Shown here: in pieces, positions 15,024 to 23,243 of the stretch | Numbering within the stretch: position 1 is the first letter of the stretch | How the letters are laid out: each line of letters starts with the position of its first letter | Assembly: GCA_964391195.1 (NCBI GenBank) | Contig: CAYMLG010000007.1 | Location: 53,326-117,325, forward strand | Reading direction: 5' to 3' | DNA: 64,000 nt | From: JAAYXE01 sp964391195 | GTDB lineage: Bacteria; Chloroflexota; Anaerolineae; Anaerolineales; UBA4823 | Notes under the pieces: model-generated | Database searches by the model: none | Seen by the model: only the letters and a program-made list of their open reading frames with translations | Told to the model about the DNA's origin: nothing | Program-made: the position numbers and the translations under genes

Positions 15024-17681
15024 CTAGGGCAGCAGGGCCTCCTGCAGGATGTTCTGCCCGATTTGCACGATCTCCTGCGGTGCCGCCTCTTCCAGCACGA
15101 TGGCGACCGCTACCTGATGGGCGCCTTGATCGGGTAGTGTCCCCCCCAGATACCAGGTCACAGTTTGATCAGGGCCATTAAAGGCCAGCGCGGTGGTTTG
15201 CCAGAAGGCCGCACCCTCGACGGCCAGCGAACTGGCGGTGGAGGTCGCGGCGTCAGCCGGGAGCGCCTGGAGGGGTTCTTGCAGCGGCGGCAGTGGCACC
15301 CAGCCGGCCTGGGTTGTGTTCACTGCCGCCACGAGCTGGGGCGCAGGGATCTGCCCCTCGGCGGTGAGGGCGGCCGCGGCCATGGCCATCTGCAGCGGGG
15401 TCACTCGGAAATCTGTCCCCAGGGCGGCCAGATCTGCGGGGGTGTCAGGGCCGGGCTCCGCAGCAACTGCGACGGGGAGCCGGATCTGGGGAGCTTGGAA
15501 GAGGCCCAGCCCGGCGTAGAGTTCGTGGACCGCCGCGGTCCCCAACCCTTGCCCGATTGCGGCAAGCGGGGCGGGGCAGCCGCTGGAAATCACCTCCGGC
15601 CAATCCTCCTCTGGCGGGGGCAGGGCGCAGTCCAGGGTTTCATCTTCCAGGCGGTAGGAGAGCTGGCCGGGCAGATTGGGGAACTGCTGGCGGGAGGCGG
15701 CCGCGGCCAGCAGGAATGGGCCGAGGGCCGGGCCAGGCTGGTATAAGCCCTGTGTCGTCCGGTTGAGCAGCGGGGCGCGCTCATCGTTCACCAGCGTCTC
15801 CCAATCCTCGGCCAGGGTGTTGGCATCGAAGGCGGGGTGCGAAGCCAGCGCCAGGATCTCGCCGGTGCGGGCGTCCAGCAGGGCCAGCGCGCCGGAGCGC
15901 CCGGCAAGCAGTTGGTTGGCGAGGGCCTGGAGCGACAGGTCAAGGTTGAGGCGCACGTCGAGCCCGGGCGGGGGCTGCCCGTAGACCAGGTGGTTCCACC
16001 AGATCGTCAACCCCGGGTTGCCGAGCATGCCTCGCAAGTAGGGATCCAGCGAGGCCTCGAGCCCCGCCTGGCCGAATACGGGGTTGGTGTAACCGATCAC
16101 CGGGCTGAGCGAGGGATAGATCACCTTGCGGGTAATCTCTCCCGGCTCGCCCGCGCTGATGCTGAGGGCGTTGTTCTGGCGATCGAGGATCGTCCCGCGG
16201 CGCACATAGCGGTCGGCGATGGAACGCCTGGGGTTATCGGTGCGGGCCAGCAGGTCCGGGGAGCGGAAGATCGTCCACCAACCGGTGATCAGCGCCGCGG
16301 CGCCCAGGCCGGCCAGCAGCAGCCCGCCCAACTGTAAATAGGGACGATGGGCCGGCAGCCTGGCAGGAGCCTTGCCAGAGGACGAACTGATCGTCACCAG
16401 GAACAGCAGAGAGAGGTTGGCGGTGAGCAGGGATGAACCGCCATAGGAGACGAAGGGCAGGGTGACGCCGGTGAGCGGCAGCAGGCGCAGGTTGCCGCCG
16501 ATGATCAGCACACTTTGCGCCACCAGGTAGGTGGTCAGCCCGGCCGCCAGGTAGCGGCGGTAAGAATCGGGCGCGCGCAGGGCAACCCGCAGGCCACGAG
16601 CGGCGAGCAGGGCGATCAGCAAGATGAAGGCGATCGCACCTATCAATCCGGTTTCTTCGGTGATCGAAGCAAAAATAAAGTCGGAGTGTGAGACGGGGAC
16701 GACGGAAGGGCTGCCGATCCCCGGGCCGCGGCCGATGAGCCCGCCGTTTGCGATGGCCAGCAGCGATTGGACGATCTGGTAGGAGCGGCCGCTGGGATCC
16801 AACCAGGGGTTCAACCAGGCGTCCACCCGCACACGCACGACATCGAACAGCCAATAGCCGGATACGGCCGAAAGAACGATCACCAGCCCGCCTACGGCCA
16901 GGATGCTGCGCCTGGCGGAGGTGACGTATACGATGGCAGTATAGAGAAATATGAAGATGGAGGCCGTGCCCAGGTCGCGCTGAACCAGCAGCAAGAGCAG
17001 CGCCAGGCCGGTCATAATAAACGTTGGGGCGAGCAAGGGCAGTAAATTTGAACCGCCGATAGAAGGCGGCAGGCGGATGATCCCCCGCTGCTCGTTAATC
17101 TCTCCCGCCAGGTAGGCGGCAAGGTAGACGACTAACAGCAGCTTCAGCGGTTCAGAAGGCTGGAGGTAAATCCCACAGCAGCCCAACCACATCTCAGGGC
17201 CGGCCCCCATTGGGTTTACGCCGAACAACAGAGTCAGCCCGGTCAGTACCAGCCCGCTGGTGAGCCAGACATATTTATACCGGCGGAGATACACCAGGTG
17301 CTGCGGATACTGCATCCCGGCGATGAGCAAGCTGCCGCTGAGGACCAGCCAGGCGGTTTGCCGCAGACCAAACGTGGGGAGCAGGCGGTAGATCGTCAGC
17401 AGCCCCCAGCCGGTGAGCAGCGCCGCCAACGGGAGCAAAAAGGGGTCTCGGTCCGGCATACGCCTGGCGCTCTGGCGATGGACGAGGGCGAACAGCGAGG
17501 CCCAGGCCGCGTATCCCAGCCAGTGGTTCCAGCGGAAGCTGACCTCCCAGGAGCGGGCCGGCACCGCCGGCGACAGGGTCAGGGCCAGGCTGTAGACGGC
17601 CAGGAACACAGCCGCCAGTATAAACAGGCGGCCCTGGATCTCATCGGGCGTATACGGCTGCTGGCGGCTACTGATTCTCAA
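15024..17681 (-). CDS. SEDS (RodA/FtsW) - penicillin-binding transpeptidase-like fusion
   Basis: An 885-residue two-domain protein. Residues about 20-435 form a SEDS peptidoglycan glycosyltransferase with some 10-12 helices. Its key motif LNPWLDPSGRSYQIVQSLLA (about 290-309) keeps the catalytic Asp, and TGVTLPFVSYGGSSLL is present. After a further helix (about 450-472), residues 480-885 resemble the PbpA transpeptidase (YVRRGTILDRQNN; ALLDARTGEILALASHPAFD; LNRTTQGLYQPG). The SxxK box is replaced by PALG (about 651-654), SxN by GCP, and KTG by VEG. The transpeptidase half therefore looks inactive. It starts with TTG and overlaps mtnP by 14 nt; two FHA genes lie upstream. Confidence 0.88.
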   Translation of the reverse strand: MRISSRQQPYTPDEIQGRLFILAAVFLAVYSLALTLSPAVPARSWEVSFRWNHWLGYAAWASLFALVHRQSARRMPDRDPFLLPLAALLTGWGLLTIYRLLPTFGLRQTAWLVLSGSLLIAGMQYPQHLVYLRRYKYVWLTSGLVLTGLTLLFGVNPMGAGPEMWLGCCGIYLQPSEPLKLLLVVYLAAYLAGEINEQRGIIRLPPSIGGSNLLPLLAPTFIMTGLALLLLLVQRDLGTASIFIFLYTAIVYVTSARRSILAVGGLVIVLSAVSGYWLFDVVRVRVDAWLNPWLDPSGRSYQIVQSLLAIANGGLIGRGPGIGSPSVVPVSHSDFIFASITEETGLIGAIAFILLIALLAARGLRVALRAPDSYRRYLAAGLTTYLVAQSVLIIGGNLRLLPLTGVTLPFVSYGGSSLLTANLSLLFLVTISSSSGKAPARLPAHRPYLQLGGLLLAGLGAAALITGWWTIFRSPDLLARTDNPRRSIADRYVRRGTILDRQNNALSISAGEPGEITRKVIYPSLSPVIGYTNPVFGQAGLEASLDPYLRGMLGNPGLTIWWNHLVYGQPPPGLDVRLNLDLSLQALANQLLAGRSGALALLDARTGEILALASHPAFDANTLAEDWETLVNDERAPLLNRTTQGLYQPGPALGPFLLAAAASRQQFPNLPGQLSYRLEDETLDCALPPPEEDWPEVISSGCPAPLAAIGQGLGTAAVHELYAGLGLFQAPQIRLPVAVAAEPGPDTPADLAALGTDFRVTPLQMAMAAAALTAEGQIPAPQLVAAVNTTQAGWVPLPPLQEPLQALPADAATSTASSLAVEGAAFWQTTALAFNGPDQTVTWYLGGTLPDQGAHQVAVAIVLEEAAPQEIVQIGQNILQEALLP

Positions 17682-18540
17682 AATACTTATCGATCAACAG
17701 GCTCAACCGCTGGCGGGTTTCGGGCGGGATCCGTTTCGGGTCGGTGATCAGCGCATCGGCCAGCGCCCGCTCGCAGTCGCACTCTCGCTCTTCCGGCAAG
17801 CGGGCGACCAGGTTCAGCACCGTTTCCTGGGCCACCTGCGTGTTATGCTGCAGGGTTTGGATCACCATCTCCACCGTGACCGGTTCCTCGCTCACGTGCC
17901 ACACGTCGTAATCGGTGACGTGGGCCATCACCGCGTAGCAAAGCTCGGCCTCCCGGGCGAGAAATGCTTCGGGCGAGGTGGTCATCCCGATGATGGACAT
18001 CCCCCAAGAACGGAAGACATTCGACTCGGTGCGGGTTGAGAAGCGCGGCCCTTCGATAGTGATAAACGACCCGCCTTTGCGTACCACGGCCCCCGTCTCC
18101 CGCGCCGCCTCCAGCACCTCGGCCGAGAACCCGGGGCAGAATGAATCGGCGGGGCTGATGTGGGCGACGAATCCCCCCTCGAAAAAGCTGCGCTTGCGGT
18201 TCCGGGTGAAATCGAACAGCCCATCGGGGATGACGATATTCCCCGGCGAGTAGTCATCCCGCAGCGAGCCGCAGGCGCTGATGCTGAGCACGCGCTCCAC
18301 CCCCAGGCTTTTCAGGGCGTAGATGTTCGCCCGGTAGGGGACTTCGCTCGGGGTGAGGGTGTGCCCAATTCCGTGCCGGGCGAGAAAGGCTACTCGCTTG
18401 CCGGCAAGGGTACCGGTGATCACCGGAGCGCTGGGCTTGCCAAAGGGGGTATCGATTTCAAGTTCTTCTATATCGACCAGGCCGGGCATATTGTACAGCC
18501 CAGAGCCTCCGATAATGGCTAGGGTTGGCTTGGATGGCAT
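17668..18540 (-). CDS. mtnP: S-methyl-5'-thioadenosine phosphorylase
   Basis: A 290-residue purine nucleoside phosphorylase-family enzyme that splits methylthioadenosine (from polyamine synthesis) into adenine and methylthioribose-1-phosphate. It begins TLAIIGGSGLYNMPG and carries FLARHGIGHTLTPSEVPYRA, the phosphate-binding and trimer signature, followed by SACGSLRDDYSPG, IEGPRFSTRTES and the base-site segment GMTTSPEAFLAREAELCYA, typical of MTA rather than guanosine enzymes. I chose the ATG at 18540 because GGAG lies 9 nt upstream. The product feeds MtnA at 43518. It overlaps the SEDS gene, so it is probably co-transcribed with it. Confidence 0.93.
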   Translation of the reverse strand: MPSKPTLAIIGGSGLYNMPGLVDIEELEIDTPFGKPSAPVITGTLAGKRVAFLARHGIGHTLTPSEVPYRANIYALKSLGVERVLSISACGSLRDDYSPGNIVIPDGLFDFTRNRKRSFFEGGFVAHISPADSFCPGFSAEVLEAARETGAVVRKGGSFITIEGPRFSTRTESNVFRSWGMSIIGMTTSPEAFLAREAELCYAVMAHVTDYDVWHVSEEPVTVEMVIQTLQHNTQVAQETVLNLVARLPEERECDCERALADALITDPKRIPPETRQRLSLLIDKYFENQ

Positions 18541-18647
18541 TTCTTTGATCTCCATTTGCGATGTTGTTAGCGGATGTGACTGATTGTAAGGCAGCGTTTC
18601 TTACCCCGGTGTTGATAAAACAGCGACCCCTCCCCCAGGATCGAGGC

Positions 18648-19103
18648 TCAGGCCTGGATCTCATCCGGCTCGGGTTCTGCCTCGCCCAGCCGCAGCCGGA
18701 ACAGGAGCTGGCCGCAGCGTAATTCATCGCCGGAAGCGATCACCAGCGGTTCGGTCACCGGGACCTGGTTCAGGAATGTGCCATTGGTGGAGTGTAGATC
18801 TTCCACCCACCACTGGTTATGGTGGTAGTGCAGGCGGGTGTGTTGCGCTGAAATCGTGCGGTCCATCAAGTGACAGTCTGCAGCCGGGTCGCGGCCGATA
18901 ATCACCTCGGGATGCGTGAAACGATACGTTTGAGTTTTTCCATTGGTTTGCAAAATCAGGGTGAGCGGGACCGGTGTGCTGACCGGTTGTGCCCGCGCCT
19001 GCCGGCGAAGATCCTGCCAGATCACGTAGAAACCCCAGGCCAAGAACAGGTACAGGGCCAGGATAACCAGCAGGCGTAGAACGAGAAGGAAAGGTCCGCT
19101 CAT
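18648..19103 (-). CDS. Membrane-anchored FHA-domain protein (FhaB-like)
   Basis: A 151-residue protein with one N-terminal membrane helix (about residues 5-28), a short linker and a C-terminal FHA phosphothreonine-binding domain. The FHA core is complete: VIIGRDPAADCHLMDRTISA, then QHTRLHYHHNQWWVEDLHST and NGTFLN, with the conserved G-R, S-x-x-H and N-G residues. The layout matches actinobacterial FhaB, which sits in the rodA-pbpA cluster and recruits phosphorylated cell-wall regulators. Here it is likewise next to a second FHA gene and the SEDS fusion. No Ser/Thr kinase gene is in the window. Confidence 0.9.
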   Translation of the reverse strand: MSGPFLLVLRLLVILALYLFLAWGFYVIWQDLRRQARAQPVSTPVPLTLILQTNGKTQTYRFTHPEVIIGRDPAADCHLMDRTISAQHTRLHYHHNQWWVEDLHSTNGTFLNQVPVTEPLVIASGDELRCGQLLFRLRLGEAEPEPDEIQA

Positions 19104-19134
19104 AAATCCGTTTCGTGAGACTGAAAGCCGCCCG

Positions 19135-19908
19135 TTACCGGGGATTCAACTCTTCCGGGGTGAAGCTTTCCGTCTCCCCTCCGATACCGCCATCCTGTCC
19201 AAAAACGATCGGCAGCCCGGACAGGGAAATCACATCCCCGGGCTGCAGGGTGGTCTGGCGGATGCGTTCGCCATTGACAAATGTGCCGCCGGTTGAGTCG
19301 AGATCGAAAAGGATAAAGCGCCCACGGACGAGGCGGAGCTGGGCATGAACCCGGGAAACGCGTGGGTCATCGATCACGAGTTGATTGTCATCCCGCCGCC
19401 CGATGTTTACCACCGGTTGGGCGATCTGGACAATTTGTGTGCCGTCTACGATGAGAAAAGCATCGGGTACGGATTCCGGACTCAGATCGGCAATCTGGTA
19501 ATCCTCACGAGGCATATCCGTCGTATCCGACAGGTTCTCCCGGCTGTTTTTCGCCAGGACCAGCAGTTCATCCGGCCCCACCTGGAGATCGCCCTCCACC
19601 TGCAGCATTAAAGGGCCGCTGAAACGGACGCCGGCCTGGCTGGCGGTTTCGCTGAGCGTATGGCGGAGCCCATCCAACCCCTCGCGATCGGCGAGCAGGT
19701 TACTGGCTTGTTCAGGGTGAAGGACGATAGTGTAGAGATTGGGGGCGATCGGGCTCCCGTCCTCTCCCGGTTGCAGGCCGGCCCGCATCGCCTCTACCAG
19801 GCGGTAGGCCAGGTTGTTGGACTGCTGCCGGTTGGGGAACAACCGGGCGGCGCTCCCCTCGACCAGGGATTGCAGGCGAGCCTCGATTTGGGCTAACTTT
19901 AGTCTCAT
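19135..19908 (-). CDS. FHA-domain protein with FhaA-type N-terminal domain
   Basis: A 257-residue soluble protein. Residues 1-125 match the DUF3662/FhaA N-terminal domain (RLQSLVEGSAARLFPNR; PNLYTIVLHPE), and residues about 155-250 are an FHA domain (VNIGRRDDNQLVIDDPRVSR, then VHAQLRL and DLDSTGGTFVNGERI). FhaA proteins in actinobacteria bind phosphorylated partners in peptidoglycan synthesis. I chose the ATG at 19908 because a TATAAT lies 7 nt upstream and no ribosome binding site exists, indicating a leaderless transcript. It is the first gene of the FHA-FHA-mtnP-SEDS cluster. Confidence 0.9.
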   Translation of the reverse strand: MRLKLAQIEARLQSLVEGSAARLFPNRQQSNNLAYRLVEAMRAGLQPGEDGSPIAPNLYTIVLHPEQASNLLADREGLDGLRHTLSETASQAGVRFSGPLMLQVEGDLQVGPDELLVLAKNSRENLSDTTDMPREDYQIADLSPESVPDAFLIVDGTQIVQIAQPVVNIGRRDDNQLVIDDPRVSRVHAQLRLVRGRFILFDLDSTGGTFVNGERIRQTTLQPGDVISLSGLPIVFGQDGGIGGETESFTPEELNPR

Positions 19909-19915
19909 GCGCGCT

Positions 19916-19921
19916 ATTATA
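19916..19921 (-). promoter_or_regulatory. TATAAT box of a leaderless promoter for the FHA cluster
   Basis: On the minus strand TATAAT ends 7 nt before the ATG at 19908. The preceding sequence is the edge of a hairpin element. A recognisable -35 at standard spacing is absent. Confidence 0.6.
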
Positions 19922-20034
19922 ACCCGTGTGCAGGCATACGTTGTCAGTAGTAAGTGTTTGGGGGTAGACTGCGAAGCTGCCCACCCCAAAAAAAATTCTA
20001 TTCTGCTGCCATGTTGTGCATGCACACTTATAAC
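19917..20034. repeat. MITE-like hairpin element with imperfect terminal inverted repeats
   Basis: The ends read TTATAACCCGTGTGCAGGCAT and, from the other side, TTATAAGTGTGCATGCAC, an imperfect inverted pair about 116 nt apart. The centre holds the hairpin GGGGGTAGACTGCGAAGCTG CCC ACCCC. The right tail, ATTCTGCTGCCATG...GTGCATGCACAC, is shared with the copy at 43225-43335. The element lies between the divergent FHA and archease genes and provides or abuts their TATAAT boxes. Confidence 0.6.
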
Positions 20035-20089
20035 CCGGGCAGGCAGCAGCATTAAATTCCGCGTATTATAATTCAATAAGAGGAGCAGT

Positions 20090-20527
20090 ATGATGACCGG
20101 GGACATGACTGCGGGTTTTGAAGAGGTCGAACACACTGCCGATTGGGAACTGCATGCCTGGTCTCCAGACCTGCCAACGTTATTCGAGCAGGTTGCGCGA
20201 GGCATGTACATGCTGTCGGGCACCCAAATTGCCAGGGAAGACCGGCGCACTCAAACCATCGAGCTCGATGCCGCCGATGCCGAGAGCCTGTTGGTGGGCT
20301 TCCTCGCAGAACTGCTCTTCTTAGCAGAGCAAGACGGACTGGCTTTTCATCGCTTCGATCTGAGGATCGACGAGGATCCAGGGCAAAACAGGCTGCAGCT
20401 CACCGGCCAGATGGAGGGTGGGCGGATCATCGCGCAGGCCAAGGAGATCAAAGCGGTAACCTATCACCGGCTGCAGATCGAGCGGAGCGATCGAGGCCTG
20501 GAGGTACGGGTAGTCTTCGATGTCTAG
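20090..20527 (+). CDS. Archease
   Basis: A 145-residue archease, the cofactor that promotes multiple turnover and guanylylation of RtcB RNA ligase. Typical sequence is GFEEVEHTADWELHAWSPDL near the start (metal-binding Asp in HTAD), LVGFLAELLFLAEQDGLAFH in the middle, and the C-terminal AKEIKAVTYHRL with the conserved K-A-V-T-Y/H box and acidic end. GAGGAGCAGT precedes the ATG, and a TATAAT lies further upstream (about 20067-20072). The rtcB gene starts 33 nt downstream, a conserved pairing. Confidence 0.95.
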   Translation: MMTGDMTAGFEEVEHTADWELHAWSPDLPTLFEQVARGMYMLSGTQIAREDRRTQTIELDAADAESLLVGFLAELLFLAEQDGLAFHRFDLRIDEDPGQNRLQLTGQMEGGRIIAQAKEIKAVTYHRLQIERSDRGLEVRVVFDV

Positions 20528-20560
20528 CCGAAGCAGACAGCAGACCAGCGGAGGTGTACG

Positions 20561-22012
20561 ATGGTCAACCTGACAGATCTAAAGCGCATTAGCGATTACG
20601 AGTGGGAGATCCCTAAATCATTCCGCAGCGATATGCGCGTTCCCGTACGGATTTTTGCGACCCGCCGCCTGCTCGAAGCGGTGATGGACGACAAGTCATT
20701 GGAGCAGGCGGTGAACTCGGCGACCTTACCGGGCCTGGTGGGGCACGTGTTGGTGATGCCCGATATGCACCAGGGGTACGGCTTCCCCATCGGGGGAGTG
20801 GCCGCTACCCGCTACCCAGATGGGGTGATCTCGCCTGGGGCCATCGGATACGATATCAACTGCGGGGTCCGCTTGCTGGGATCGCAGATCGAATTCGAAG
20901 CCGTCCGGCCTTACATGGATGAGCTGGCCAGCGCCCTTAACCACTACTGCCCCAGCGGGGTTGGCGAAAAAGGGCATTTCACCCTGTCTGAGGCTGAACT
21001 GGACCAGGTTTGCCGGGAAGGGGCGAAGTGGGCCCACAAGAATGGTTTCGCCACCGAAATGGACCTGCGGCGGACGGAGGAGGGGGGCCGCCTGGAAGGC
21101 GCAGATCCGGCGAAGGTGAGCAAGCGCGCCAGGGCTCGCGGCCGCCCGCAGCTCGGGACATTAGGCGCAGGCAACCATTTTATCGAAGTGGATGTAGTCG
21201 AGCAGATTTTCGATCCTGAGGCCGCGCAGGCGATGGGGTTAATGGAAGGCCACCTGGTTGTACAAATCCATTGCGGTTCGCGGGGTTTTGGGCACCAGAT
21301 TTGCAGCGATTACGTGAGCGAGTTCCAGGGGGCGGTCAAGCGCTACAACATCCAACTGCCGGACCGGGAACTGGTATGCGCGCCGCTCGATTCGCCTGAA
21401 GGGCAAGCCTACCTGGCGGCCATGCGCTGCGCGGCGAACTACGCCTTTGCGAACCGGCAGGTGCTCGCCCATAACGCCCGGGAGGCATTCGAGGTCGCGC
21501 TGGCCGGGAAGACGCCCAAGCTGCACCTGCACCAGGTGTATGACATCGCCCACAACATGGGGAAGATCGAAACTCATGTGGTCGAAGGAGAGAAGATGAA
21601 AGTGTGCGTCCACCGCAAGGGGGCTACGCGCGCCTTCGGCCCGGGTGCGCCGGGCCTGCCGGATGAGTACCGGCAAATCGGGCAGCCGGTGCTGGTCCCC
21701 GGCAGCATGGGGACGGCTTCCTGGGTGCTGGTGGGGACGGAGACAAGCATGGAGCGCTCGTTCGGCTCGAGCTGCCATGGCGCCGGCCGGGTGATGAGCC
21801 GCTCGAAGGCGAAGCGCGAGGTGCGTGGCGAGCAGTTGCGTAAAGAGTTGGAAGCGGGCGGCATCCAGATCCGCGCCGGGTCCCTTCCCGGCCTGGCGGA
21901 GGAGGCCCCCCAGGCGTATAAAGACGTGGACGACGTGGTGGAAACGGTTGCCGGGGCCGAGATCGCCCGGAAGGTGGCCCGGCTGCGCCCGGTAGCCGTG
22001 ATAAAAGGATAG
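20561..22012 (+). CDS. rtcB: RNA-splicing ligase RtcB
   Basis: A 483-residue Mn- and GTP-dependent ligase that joins 2',3'-cyclic phosphate (or 3'-phosphate) and 5'-hydroxyl RNA ends. Metal ligands are seen in GAIGYDINCGVRLLG (Cys) and GTLGAGNHFIEV, plus VQIHCGSRGFGHQ. The guanylylated histidine is in SSCHGAGRVMSRSKA. The length matches archaeal-type, archease-dependent RtcB rather than the shorter E. coli form. GGAGGTGTACG precedes the ATG. It forms an operon with archease. No RtcA cyclase or RtcR regulator is nearby, so the trigger and substrate (tRNA or ribosomal RNA repair) are unknown. Confidence 0.97.
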   Translation: MVNLTDLKRISDYEWEIPKSFRSDMRVPVRIFATRRLLEAVMDDKSLEQAVNSATLPGLVGHVLVMPDMHQGYGFPIGGVAATRYPDGVISPGAIGYDINCGVRLLGSQIEFEAVRPYMDELASALNHYCPSGVGEKGHFTLSEAELDQVCREGAKWAHKNGFATEMDLRRTEEGGRLEGADPAKVSKRARARGRPQLGTLGAGNHFIEVDVVEQIFDPEAAQAMGLMEGHLVVQIHCGSRGFGHQICSDYVSEFQGAVKRYNIQLPDRELVCAPLDSPEGQAYLAAMRCAANYAFANRQVLAHNAREAFEVALAGKTPKLHLHQVYDIAHNMGKIETHVVEGEKMKVCVHRKGATRAFGPGAPGLPDEYRQIGQPVLVPGSMGTASWVLVGTETSMERSFGSSCHGAGRVMSRSKAKREVRGEQLRKELEAGGIQIRAGSLPGLAEEAPQAYKDVDDVVETVAGAEIARKVARLRPVAVIKG

Positions 22013-22174
22013 ATCCGGCGGGCGGTAGGGAACATTTCTAGCCTCGAGAGCGTTATAAGCTCACACAGACCAAACAGGACCGGCCGGTGCGCAGCGAATC
22101 GCAGCGGCGCGTTCTCGGAGCCGGCTGGGTAGACGGATTGCCGGCCTTTATGTGAAAAATATCTGGAGGAAAGA

Positions 22175-23098
22175 ATGTTCCTGAAACGCAACTTGCGAAC
22201 CATACTCCCGCTGCTGGCAGCCGCTGTGCTGTTTCTGGCGGCCTGCGCCCCGGCCGCGGGACCGATCACGAATACTCCCGCCCCAACCGCTGACCCGGAC
22301 AGCCCGGTGGTCGCCACCCCGGGCCAGCCCCAAGACGGTGAGCCCACCGAGGCGCCCTGGCTGCCACAGACAGGAGATGAAAACTTGATCCGGCGAGAGA
22401 TCGAATTAGAAACGGTGGACCTGCTCATCCTCGAGAGTTTCCCACCGCAGTTCCGGCTGCATCTGGTGGGCACGCTGCCGACCCCCTGCTCGGAGCTGAG
22501 GGTGGACGTGCAGCCGGCCGATGCAGAGGGCAATATCCCCGTTGAAGTGTATGCCCTGATCGGCCCGGCGGTGATGTGCGCGGAGGCCATCGAATCTTTT
22601 GATTTGTCGGTGCCTTTGGAAAATCTCCCCACTGGGAAGCACACGGTGCTGGTGAACGGCGAACCGGTGGGCGAGGTGGATGTCCCCGACCTGGAAAGCC
22701 GCCTGGAGGCGCAGCCGCCGCACCCGGGAGAGACCCGGGAGACTCCGGTGCGCCCGGCTTCTGAGCTGCTCTTCGAAGGCCGGCCCGGCAGCATCTACAT
22801 CGATGACGCCTTCATCGAGCGAAACGCCGATACCGGCCAGTATTCGGTCCGGCTCAGCGGCAACCTGCCGACGCCTTGCCACCAACTGAAGAGCAACGTA
22901 CAGCCGCCGGACGAAAATGGCCAGATCAATGTGAACGTGTTCTCGGTGAGCAGCCCGGATAGCATGTGCATCCAGGTCCTGGAACCGTTCTCACTGACCG
23001 TGCCGTTGGAGTTTGAAGGTATGGATGCCGGGGCTCTGGAGAGCGGGGAATACACGGTACTGGTCAATGGGGAAGCAATCGGCACAATCCAGCCATAA
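22175..23098 (+). CDS. Lipoprotein with two tandem copies of an unknown domain
   Basis: A 307-residue lipoprotein with signal peptide and lipobox AACAP, then a Pro/Thr linker. The mature part is an internal duplication: residues about 75-170 and 205-305 align, sharing GTLPTPCSELRVDVQP with GNLPTPCHQLKSNVQP, VMCAEAIESFDLSVPL with SMCIQVLEPFSLTVPL, and HTVLVNGEPVGEV with YTVLVNGEAIGTI. Each copy has two conserved cysteines (TPC and MC), probably a disulfide pair. No known family is recognised. GGAGGAAAGA precedes the ATG. It ends at a strong bidirectional terminator. Confidence 0.75.
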   Translation: MFLKRNLRTILPLLAAAVLFLAACAPAAGPITNTPAPTADPDSPVVATPGQPQDGEPTEAPWLPQTGDENLIRREIELETVDLLILESFPPQFRLHLVGTLPTPCSELRVDVQPADAEGNIPVEVYALIGPAVMCAEAIESFDLSVPLENLPTGKHTVLVNGEPVGEVDVPDLESRLEAQPPHPGETRETPVRPASELLFEGRPGSIYIDDAFIERNADTGQYSVRLSGNLPTPCHQLKSNVQPPDENGQINVNVFSVSSPDSMCIQVLEPFSLTVPLEFEGMDAGALESGEYTVLVNGEAIGTIQP

Positions 23099-23122
23099 CG
23101 GATTGCGCTGAAGAAGTAGAAG

Positions 23123-23168
23123 AATTAGGGAGATGGGCGGGCTGTGCAGCCCGCCCATCTCCCTAATT
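23123..23168. terminator. Long perfect hairpin between convergent genes
   Basis: Perfect 22-bp arms (23123-23144 and 23147-23168) around a 2-nt centre, the outer part being A/T-rich. A second weaker GTGGGCGGCGA/TCGCCACCCAC-type hairpin follows at about 23190-23223. Together they separate the lipoprotein from the convergent ABC ATPase gene. Confidence 0.85.
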
Positions 23169-23243
23169 TCTATTCTTACAGAAATTGTATTGTGGTGTGG
23201 GCGGCGACATCGCCACCCACAATAAATGCTCACCTTAACACGA

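Noticed and set aside
22013..22174. A tRNA or small RNA gene between rtcB and the lipoprotein
   Set aside because: There is no T-loop (GGTTCRA) or acceptor pairing. The sequence looks like ordinary leader DNA.
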